Positions 1 to 5,488 of a stretch of DNA of 5,488 nt are shown piece by piece. The notes below the pieces were generated by a model, which saw only the letters and a program-made list of their open reading frames with translations, was not told the DNA's origin and searched no databases. The stretch is from contig WFQY01000436.1 of NCBI GenBank assembly GCA_015486815.1, positions 1-5,488 of the forward strand, read 5' to 3'. The translations under genes and the position numbers were made by a program. The stretch's first letter is position 1. Each line of letters begins with the position of its first letter. Source of the DNA: Phycisphaerae bacterium (GTDB lineage: Bacteria > Planctomycetota > Phycisphaerae > JAAYCJ01).

Positions 1-390
1 AAATTTCGCACTTGCAGACTCAAAGATATCTCTGCAACTCAGATAGAACCACATTTGTTTGAATATAAAAACGGTAGAGGAACAGTATATTTCTTTAATT
101 TCTACGATTATCCGTCTGATGTCAGACTAATTAATCGGATAAAGGACATTCTGAAAAAAATCGGGAACAAAGTTAGTGATGAAAGTGCCTTCAGAATCGA
201 AGGTAAAAACAGCACATACATAAATTATACCCTATGGGAAAATAGCAAATCACATAAGGTATATTTGACAAATATCGATTGGGAAAGCAAAGCAAGCAAG
301 CGAATTACGGTTAGATACAATAACAAAAGATATTTCTTGCGTATTAAAGACGGCGAGACGTTGGCTATAGATATGAATATGTTATCATAG
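1..390 (+). CDS. C-terminal fragment of a probable carbohydrate-active (glycoside hydrolase-like) protein, cut by window start
   Basis: The frame is open from base 1 to the TAG at 388-390, giving 129 residues with no start in sight. The TTG at 55 lies inside this open frame and has no ribosome site, so it is not believed to be the true start. The fragment has a segment GRGTVYFFNFYDYPSD, a short helix-like stretch (LINRIKDILKKIGNKV), then alternating beta-type sequence including KVYLTNIDW and a final RYFLRIKDGETLAID. From memory, a 'G-x-G-x-V-hydrophobic-F-x-x-x-x-YP' segment followed by 'hydrophobic-L-x-N-x-DW' is common at the end of large glycoside hydrolase-like proteins of Lentisphaerota and Planctomycetes, where the Rossmann-like middle domain passes into a small beta-sandwich. 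The catalytic part is outside the window, so the enzyme class cannot be given. It is followed after 13 bases by the methyltransferase gene and is presumably in the same transcript. Confidence 0.6.
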   Translation, partial: KFRTCRLKDISATQIEPHLFEYKNGRGTVYFFNFYDYPSDVRLINRIKDILKKIGNKVSDESAFRIEGKNSTYINYTLWENSKSHKVYLTNIDWESKASKRITVRYNNKRYFLRIKDGETLAIDMNMLS

Positions 391-394
391 GAGG
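389..394 (+). promoter_or_regulatory. Ribosome binding site of the MttB-family gene, overlapping the upstream stop
   Basis: AGGAGG is a perfect Shine-Dalgarno core lying 9 bases before the ATG at 404. Its first two bases are the last two of the upstream TAG stop, an arrangement expected for translational coupling. It fixes the ATG at 404 as the start. Confidence 0.85.
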
Positions 395-403
395 AATATA
401 TAA

Positions 404-1891
404 ATGTCCGCTATACACACCACAATCGAAATTCTAACTCCTACTGAACGCTCAGCGATTCATTCTTCAGTAATGGCTTTATTAAAAAATACCGGTATGA
501 GAATAGAATCTTCATTTATGCTTAAAGTACTTGAAAACGCAGGATGTAAAGTCGATTACGAAGCTAAAATTGTACGTTATCCGGAATCTTTGCTTGAAAG
601 TACTATTGAGCTTATTGCAAAAGAACATTTGTCTCAAAAAATGTCCGTGGAACAGCGTAATAAAACACGCTGTAGTTTCGCATTGGCTGGTGGTGGTCTT
701 GGTTTTCTTGATTGGCCATCCGGACAAATTAAAAAGCCCTGTGCCAAGGATGCTAAGTTTTTATTACAGTTATGTGAAGCATTTAAAGATGAATTCAGTT
801 TTACCTGTATGCCGTTGATATATTTGATAGACATTGATGGCAAAGAATTTGATCCGAGATTATGGGCTATTCGTTCTGCTGGTCTGCTGGTCAAGAATTC
901 AAGTAAAGCAAAATATCACGATGTTAACAGCATACTGGAATTGAACTATCTTATAGAACTTGGCATTGTGGTAAAGGGTAGTAGAGAAGAATATATGAAA
1001 GCCCCAATATTAATTAATTGCCAATGCTGTAGAGAACCTCTGTGCTTTGATAATCCATGGGCGTATATATTAGCAGAGATGGCTAAGCGTGGTTTGAAAT
1101 GCGATATAGGGGTAATGCCGATAAGTGGCGCAAGTAGTCCGGTAACTCCCGGAGCTGCTGTAGTTATTGCAATTGCGGAGATACTTGCCGTCCTAACAGC
1201 GGTCAAAGCTATCAATCCGCAAACTCCCACAGGATATGTCTGTTTGAGTGGTCAGATCAATATGTCAACCACCAACTCAATGATGTTTTCTCCGCTGTCA
1301 TCCCTGCAGGATTCCGCTGTTGTTGAAGTATGTACCAAACTATATAATTGGGCACCCAATTGCCATTCTCTCTATGTTGACGGCACAATCCCTACGGGTC
1401 AGTGTTCTATTGAGCGTGCGCTTGGATATTTCAGGAACGCTGCTATTGGTTCGAAGGATATTCGTTTTCCGGGTTTTATCGGGCAGAGTAAGCTTGTATC
1501 GCCTGAACAGATGATAATAGATATGGATATTGGTAGGTGGGTTGACCGATTTTTCCGGGGACTGGAGATAAATGAAAATACGTTAGCTCTTGAAGAAATT
1601 TGCAGAGTCGGACCGGGCGGTAATTTCTTATCCACAGACCATACCTTCGAGCATTACAAAAATTATCTCTGGGAACCTTCGGTATTTAGCAATGTAGGCA
1701 ATATACCTTCAAATATCAATGAGTTGCATGAACAGGACCTAATGTATAAAGCAAACGAACGGATAAAACAAATTATGAAAAATCATACGTCCTATGCTCT
1801 GGATAAAGATAAACAACGAGAGATAGATAGAATTGTCAGAACTTGTGAAAATGAAATAATCAATGCATTGAAATGCGGAAAACTCAAATAG
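404..1891 (+). CDS. MttB-superfamily corrinoid-dependent methyltransferase, non-pyrrolysine type
   Basis: The 495-residue protein is the usual length for the trimethylamine methyltransferase (MttB) superfamily. Family members are TIM barrels that move a methyl group from a methylated amine to the cobalt of a partner corrinoid protein. Recognisable segments, in order, are an N-terminal helical part with LLKNTGMRIES and NAGCKVD (about residues 27-51), a glycine-rich GGGLGFLDWPSG (96-107), PISGASSPVTPG (239-250) followed by IAEILAVL, a loop DGTIPTGQ (326-333) in the place of the family's D-x-K-x-P-x-x-Q loop, and the strongly diagnostic C-terminal VGPGGNFLSTDHTFEHY (402-418). There is no in-frame amber codon, so it is not a pyrrolysine MttB. 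Characterised non-pyrrolysine relatives act on quaternary amines such as glycine betaine (MtgB), proline betaine, carnitine or gamma-butyrobetaine. The substrate here cannot be read from sequence. No signal peptide is seen, so it is probably cytoplasmic. Family is near certain; activity is inferred. Confidence 0.9.
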   Translation: MSAIHTTIEILTPTERSAIHSSVMALLKNTGMRIESSFMLKVLENAGCKVDYEAKIVRYPESLLESTIELIAKEHLSQKMSVEQRNKTRCSFALAGGGLGFLDWPSGQIKKPCAKDAKFLLQLCEAFKDEFSFTCMPLIYLIDIDGKEFDPRLWAIRSAGLLVKNSSKAKYHDVNSILELNYLIELGIVVKGSREEYMKAPILINCQCCREPLCFDNPWAYILAEMAKRGLKCDIGVMPISGASSPVTPGAAVVIAIAEILAVLTAVKAINPQTPTGYVCLSGQINMSTTNSMMFSPLSSLQDSAVVEVCTKLYNWAPNCHSLYVDGTIPTGQCSIERALGYFRNAAIGSKDIRFPGFIGQSKLVSPEQMIIDMDIGRWVDRFFRGLEINENTLALEEICRVGPGGNFLSTDHTFEHYKNYLWEPSVFSNVGNIPSNINELHEQDLMYKANERIKQIMKNHTSYALDKDKQREIDRIVRTCENEIINALKCGKLK

Positions 1892-1894
1892 GAG
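1890..1894 (+). promoter_or_regulatory. Ribosome binding site of the aminotransferase gene, overlapping the upstream stop
   Basis: AGGAG sits 7 bases before the ATG at 1902 and shares two bases with the TAG stop of the methyltransferase gene. Together with the 10-base gap this supports coupled translation of the two genes and settles the start at 1902. Confidence 0.85.
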
Positions 1895-1901
1895 AATAAT
1901 T

Positions 1902-3092
1902 ATGTCCAAATTAGCAGTCAATGGAGGTAAAAAAGTTATAGAAAACCATTCTGTAAGCTGGCCTATAGTTGACAGTAGAGAATGTGAGGCAGTAACCAAC
2001 ATTGTACAAACTGGCAAGTGGGGACATCAATTGGACGATGAATGGGATAGCTGTACCATAAAAAAATTTCGTGAAGCATTTTCTGAATTTGTCGGTGTAC
2101 AATATGCTATCCCTTGCTGCAATGGGTCAGTTGCCCTTGAAGTGCCACTGAGAGTTTGCGATATTGGTTATGGCGATGAAGTTATAACAACACCTATTTC
2201 GTGGGTAGCTTCATCTTTATGTGCCACGCAGGTTGGTGCTAAACCCGTTTTTGGTGATGTAGATCCGGATACGTTTTGTCTTGCCCCTGAAACAATAGAA
2301 CCCCTTATAACTCCGAAAACCAGAGCTATAATACCCGTCCATCTTGGCGGGCATTTAGCAGATATGGATAAAATAATGGCGATAGCACGCAAACATAATT
2401 TGATAGTTATCGAAGACTGTGCTCAAGCTCACGGAGCAATGTGTAATGGTAAGCAAGTAGGTTCGATGGGAGATTTCGGATCATTTAGCTTTGAGATTAG
2501 TAAGTTGATAACAGCAGGAGAGGGAGGAATAATAGTTACCAATGATGAATCTTTAGCAGAAAAGACGCACGCTTTTGTTAATGCAGGGATAGATTATTCT
2601 GGCCATAACACATCGAAATCAGGTATGCCTGGCTGGAATGCACGTATCACGGATATACAGGCTGCGATCCTACTTGTTCAGCTGTCGCGATTCGGGGAGC
2701 TTGCACAAAAACGTTTTATCAATTACAAACATTTATTAGCTGGCTTAAGACAAATTGACGGAATTACTGTACTGCCCGAACAACTTGGTCGCGAATATTA
2801 TTTCTTCTTTTTCAGATATAAGCGTTCCGATTTCAATAATTGTTCACCCGACCGGTTTCAGCAGGCTATTTTAGCTGAGGGGGTAACCGCCTGGCGATTG
2901 TTCCCGCCAACCCATTGTCATCCTAAATTTGCTTCGCCTTATAATTACAATAATGTAAAATGTCCTGTTGCAGAGGAACTCGCAGCGGATAGCTTTATGA
3001 TTCCCCATCAAATGTTGATTGGCAGCAAAGAACACACGGAACTTATTGTAGAGGCATTTGCAAAACTTAAAAAATATGCAGGTGAATTATAG
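1902..3092 (+). CDS. DegT/DnrJ/EryC1/StrS family PLP-dependent aminotransferase
   Basis: The 396-residue protein is a full-length fold-type I, class VI sugar/cyclitol aminotransferase. It opens with LAVNGGKKV, as many family members do. It carries NGSVALEV (residues 74-81) at the PLP-phosphate loop, GDEVITTPISW (91-101), DVDPDTFCL (119-127), EDCAQAHGA (171-179) with Asp172 expected to contact the pyridine nitrogen, FSFEISKLITAGEGG (195-209) with Lys201 as the expected PLP Schiff-base lysine, and WNARITDIQAAI (245-256). All core residues seem intact, so it should be active. The FSF-xxx-K-(L)-x-TAGEGG form and the late CPVAE...IPHQMLIGS part recall, from memory, the scyllo-inosose aminotransferase/AHBA synthase side of the family more than the nucleotide-sugar one. 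Known members usually use glutamate or glutamine as amino donor to a keto-sugar or keto-cyclitol. Between a methyltransferase and a glycosidase-like gene it could equally run in the deaminating direction. The substrate is unknown. Confidence 0.93.
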   Translation: MSKLAVNGGKKVIENHSVSWPIVDSRECEAVTNIVQTGKWGHQLDDEWDSCTIKKFREAFSEFVGVQYAIPCCNGSVALEVPLRVCDIGYGDEVITTPISWVASSLCATQVGAKPVFGDVDPDTFCLAPETIEPLITPKTRAIIPVHLGGHLADMDKIMAIARKHNLIVIEDCAQAHGAMCNGKQVGSMGDFGSFSFEISKLITAGEGGIIVTNDESLAEKTHAFVNAGIDYSGHNTSKSGMPGWNARITDIQAAILLVQLSRFGELAQKRFINYKHLLAGLRQIDGITVLPEQLGREYYFFFFRYKRSDFNNCSPDRFQQAILAEGVTAWRLFPPTHCHPKFASPYNYNNVKCPVAEELAADSFMIPHQMLIGSKEHTELIVEAFAKLKKYAGEL

Positions 3093-3116
3093 TGGAATAC
3101 TACCTTGATAATTAAT

Positions 3117-3121
3117 AGGTG
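3117..3121 (+). promoter_or_regulatory. Ribosome binding site deciding the start of the GH42-like gene
   Basis: AGGTG matches the second half of the extended anti-16S sequence (AGGAGGTGA) and ends 3 bases before the ATG at 3125, which gives a normal effective spacing. It overlaps the alternative GTG start at 3119, which has no ribosome site of its own, so the ATG at 3125 is preferred. The site is weaker than those of the two genes upstream. Confidence 0.55.
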
Positions 3122-3124
3122 CAA

Positions 3125-5395
3125 ATGAGAAAAATTTACACCAACAATATGTATGACAATAAATCCGAAAAACGATTTAAAGCCAAGCTACAAATTTATA
3201 AGGGAATGCCTACGATCCTTGTAAACGACAAACCTGTACCCGGCTTGGCAGTACTGTTTCGTAACGACCCGACGGGTACAAAACGCTTTCGATACGAATT
3301 GCCCTCCCTCAGAAAAATCAACCCTGATATTGTTATGTTGTATGCCAATGTGGAATTATCATATAAGAAATATTCCCAAGCCATCGAAAGTTGGGTAGCT
3401 CAAACATTCTCTCTATATCCAAAATCCCTTGGTGCATTACATATAGGCATTTATCCCGATAGAGAATGGACAGAGCAATATCCACAGGAAATGACTGTCT
3501 ATGATGCTCCGATCGATAGGACAAAATCTAAATGGTATGATGTTTCGTGGGCGTCGGAGCAATGGCGAAAAGATTCGTCCGTTTTCATAGAAAAACTCAT
3601 AACACATCTGCATAAAAAATTTTACGGCAGGCTAATCATCTATCAGACAGGCTCGGGGATGTGTGCCGAAAATTTTCCAATAATTAATCCTTATACAGCA
3701 TATCAGACAGGAAGTTGGTTCTGTGGTGATTTCAGCGAGCCCATGCTGAAATATTTCCGCAATAAACTGAAGATATATTATAATGGTGATGTGAAAAAAC
3801 TTCGAAAAGCATGGTCAAATTCGAAAGTAACATTTGAATCTGCACTACCTCCCACTCGAATAGAAAGAACAACAACAGAATGGTTTTCATTTCGTTCACC
3901 TAAGCGTAATCAAACAGCTGATTTTTACGGAGCGTGGTCTGAAGCGGTAGAAGATTGTGTTCTTATATGGGCACAAGCAGTAAAGAAAGCGACAAAAAAC
4001 GAGTCATTAACAGCATCACCATTAGGATCAATTTTAGACTGTGGTCTTAATACTTCTATGTTACATCACCAGATGAAAGGAATGTTCTCACGGGCATTGA
4101 CCAGCCCATATCTGGATATGCTGCAATCGCCTGCATCCTACGTATTACGCGATTTGGGCGATGGGAATTGTTCTGCGATGATTCCATTGGGAACTTTGAA
4201 ATTAGCAGGTAAAATCTGGTTGAGAGATTTCGACACACGTACCAGTTTAACTGCGAGAAAGGAATCCCCCGTTGCAAAACTCTGGCGCAGTCCCAAAACC
4301 ACTTGGGAAGATTCGCAAATACTCAAGCGGGATATTGCATATTCTCTATTAAACGGCGGTGCGATATGGTTTCACGAAATAGAAGCTAATATGTATAGCC
4401 TGCCCACACACATAAAAACAGTTAAAAGACTCAATACTGTTGGAAAAACATTGGTTTACACCAATCGTATGAGCCAGCCAGGGCTTGCTGTTTTTGTGGA
4501 TATAGAGTCGAACTTTCATTTGTCTAATTCAAATCGTCTGATATACGCAATGAATTATTATGCACGTCAATTACATTGGTCTCATTGCGGAATGGCAAGT
4601 GAGGTATATCTTATAGATGATGCCTTAAATCCTGATATTCCCGATCATAAAGTAATAATGGTTACTAATGCGTTTTGTCTTACCGAAAAGCAGCACATCG
4701 GACTAATCCGATTAGCCCGGAAAAATCGAGCAACTATTATCTGGCTTATGGCTCCCGGTATCTATACACCTAAAAACTTTGACATTAAACGTGTATCGGA
4801 AATTACAGGGTTTACTATAAGGAGCGTTGACATTGAAGGGCATCCTTCTATTTCACTGGTACAAAGTGAGCATCCATTGTCGAGACCATTCCTTACCGAC
4901 GGAAGCATACTTACGAATTTCGGAGCGGGACAATTAGAAGCAGATGACGCGGGAGCTTGTAATATAGGCCCGATGTTTTATGTAGATGTATCAAAAGATA
5001 GTTCAGCGGTTGTTTTAGGCAATTTGGATATCCTGTTTAAACCAGGCCTTGTAGTAAAGCAAATGAAAGGATATACAAGTGTCTATTGTTCCGTACCATA
5101 TATTCATAATGCTTTGCTTCGTGCGATAGGTAAATATTCCCATGCCCATATTTATCTCGATACGGACGATATGATATATGCCTCAAAAAATCTGATTTTG
5201 ATTAATGCAAAGACGGCAGGGGAAAAAACCATATACTTACCTCGCCGAGTTAAAGTTGCGCTCGATATTTATACAGGCAACAAAATTGCTCATAATTGCC
5301 ATCGGTTTGTGATGCGGATGAAAAAATATGAGACCCGTTTCATATTTGTAGGATCCTACACTATAGCAGATAAGATTAAAAATTCGAAAAGGTAA
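3125..5395 (+). CDS. GH42-like (beta-galactosidase-type) glycoside hydrolase family protein
   Basis: This protein has 756 residues from the ATG at 3125 (a GTG at 3119 would add two). Its layout fits the GH42-like type: a short N-terminal beta part (PTILVNDKPVPGLA, 29-42), a TIM barrel to about 430, an alpha/beta glutamine-amidotransferase-like domain (about 435-650) and a C-terminal beta domain (about 670-745). Typical barrel features are 'FSEPMLKYFRNKL...DVKKLRKAW' after strand 4, LDMLQSPASYVLRDLG, and GKIWLRDFDTRT with Asp368/Asp370. Glu182, in MCAEN, is the candidate acid/base. The second domain has GLAVFVDIESNFHLS, VTNAFCLTE and IIWLMAPGIY, and the third begins after GYTSVYCSVP. No signal peptide is seen, so it would be cytoplasmic, acting on imported oligosaccharides or glycosides. 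Family members are mostly uncharacterised, so the sugar cannot be named. Where family members are recalled to have Glu before x-D-x-RT, this one has Asp368, which could alter or abolish catalysis. It lies 32 bases after the aminotransferase gene, in the same direction. Confidence 0.78.
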   Translation: MRKIYTNNMYDNKSEKRFKAKLQIYKGMPTILVNDKPVPGLAVLFRNDPTGTKRFRYELPSLRKINPDIVMLYANVELSYKKYSQAIESWVAQTFSLYPKSLGALHIGIYPDREWTEQYPQEMTVYDAPIDRTKSKWYDVSWASEQWRKDSSVFIEKLITHLHKKFYGRLIIYQTGSGMCAENFPIINPYTAYQTGSWFCGDFSEPMLKYFRNKLKIYYNGDVKKLRKAWSNSKVTFESALPPTRIERTTTEWFSFRSPKRNQTADFYGAWSEAVEDCVLIWAQAVKKATKNESLTASPLGSILDCGLNTSMLHHQMKGMFSRALTSPYLDMLQSPASYVLRDLGDGNCSAMIPLGTLKLAGKIWLRDFDTRTSLTARKESPVAKLWRSPKTTWEDSQILKRDIAYSLLNGGAIWFHEIEANMYSLPTHIKTVKRLNTVGKTLVYTNRMSQPGLAVFVDIESNFHLSNSNRLIYAMNYYARQLHWSHCGMASEVYLIDDALNPDIPDHKVIMVTNAFCLTEKQHIGLIRLARKNRATIIWLMAPGIYTPKNFDIKRVSEITGFTIRSVDIEGHPSISLVQSEHPLSRPFLTDGSILTNFGAGQLEADDAGACNIGPMFYVDVSKDSSAVVLGNLDILFKPGLVVKQMKGYTSVYCSVPYIHNALLRAIGKYSHAHIYLDTDDMIYASKNLILINAKTAGEKTIYLPRRVKVALDIYTGNKIAHNCHRFVMRMKKYETRFIFVGSYTIADKIKNSKR
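5389..5393 (+). promoter_or_regulatory. Probable ribosome binding site of the last, partial gene
   Basis: AAGGT runs into the TAA stop of the GH42-like gene and ends 8 bases before the ATG at 5402. It is a moderate Shine-Dalgarno match at a sensible distance. It repeats the stop-overlap arrangement of the first two junctions. Confidence 0.5.
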
Positions 5396-5401
5396 TCCAG
5401 G

Positions 5402-5488
5402 ATGCGAGATTCAGATTCTATTTCATTTAACGGCAGCACTATTGATGTTGATATGGACGCATATCTTTCTCAACACGATATTATATAT
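5402..5488 (+). CDS. N-terminal start of a further gene, possibly a GH95-like/DUF5703 protein, cut by window end
   Basis: An ATG six bases after the previous stop opens a frame of exactly 29 codons running off the window, too short to have been listed as an ORF. The peptide begins MRDSDSISFNGS and ends DAYLSQHDIIY. No signal peptide is apparent in what is visible. From memory, 'L-S-x-H-D-hydrophobic-hydrophobic-Y' near the N-terminus, followed by a 'G-x-P-x-GNG-x-x-G' motif, is the usual beginning of GH95-like/DUF5703 glycoside hydrolases in PVC bacteria, but the confirming motif lies beyond the window. That it is a real gene is likely from the gap, ribosome site and codon use. The family is a guess. 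Confidence 0.6.
   Translation, partial: MRDSDSISFNGSTIDVDMDAYLSQHDIIY

Noticed and set aside
55..390. Complete small gene starting at TTG 55
   Set aside because: The frame is open upstream to base 1, there is no Shine-Dalgarno site before the TTG, and the peptide looks like the end of a larger protein.
3119..3121. GTG start for the GH42-like gene
   Set aside because: It has no ribosome site of its own and overlaps the AGGTG that fits the ATG at 3125. The difference is only two residues.
3093..3124. Possible promoter or terminator in the 32-base gap before the GH42-like gene
   Set aside because: There is no hairpin with a T-run, and no paired -35/-10 boxes with proper spacing. It is AT-rich like the rest of the region.
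3641..3711. Eleven-base direct repeat (tatcagacagg) exactly 60 bases apart, giving YQTGS twice in the GH42-like protein
   Set aside because: The surrounding residues are unrelated and the segment aligns with a normal barrel loop, so this is a small coincidence, not a duplication.
512..4326. Several - strand and alternate + frame ORFs of 60-95 codons inside the large genes
   Set aside because: They overlap well-supported genes fully, lack ribosome sites, and their peptides show no recognisable family features.
5347..5360. Perfect 14-base palindrome TGTAGGATCCTACA near the end of the GH42-like gene
   Set aside because: It has no loop, no T-tract after it, and lies inside coding sequence. A palindrome of this length is expected by chance about once in 16 kb, so one here is unremarkable. 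It could be an operator but nothing else supports that.

Overview
This window is almost wall-to-wall coding sequence on the + strand and reads as the middle of one operon of five genes, two of them cut by the window edges. In order they are: the 3' end of a protein with a probable carbohydrate-enzyme-like C-terminal domain (1-390); a complete MttB-superfamily (trimethylamine/betaine:corrinoid-type) methyltransferase without pyrrolysine (404-1891); a complete DegT/DnrJ/EryC1/StrS PLP-dependent sugar/cyclitol aminotransferase (1902-3092); a complete, large GH42-like (beta-galactosidase-type TIM barrel) protein (3125-5395); and the first 29 codons of another gene, perhaps a GH95-like/DUF5703 protein (5402-5488). 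Intergenic gaps are 13, 10, 32 and 6 bases. No promoter, terminator, RNA gene, mobile element or CRISPR array was found, and the - strand ORFs look like shadows.

The DNA is AT-rich (about 40% GC by eye) with uniform style across the genes. Two genes have strong Shine-Dalgarno sites (AGGAGG, AGGAG) overlapping the previous stop codon. That argues against Bacteroidota, where such sites are weak. GH42-like proteins with this architecture, next to DegT aminotransferases and MttB homologues, are from memory typical of Lentisphaerota/Victivallales and other PVC-type glycan degraders, with some Firmicutes also possible. This taxonomic guess rests on recalled family resemblance and was not tested by a search.

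Functionally, the arrangement suggests a catabolic cluster in which glycan-cleaving enzymes flank a corrinoid-dependent demethylase and an amino-transferring enzyme. The simplest hypothesis is use of a glycan, glycoside or osmolyte carrying a methylated amine (or methylated amino-sugar/cyclitol). The glycosidases would release the unit, the MttB homologue would take off a methyl group to a corrinoid protein, and the aminotransferase would remove or swap the amino group. No corrinoid protein, corrinoid:folate methyltransferase, reductive activase or transporter is visible, so this pathway is inference from gene order. The three complete proteins show no signal peptide and should act in the cytoplasm.
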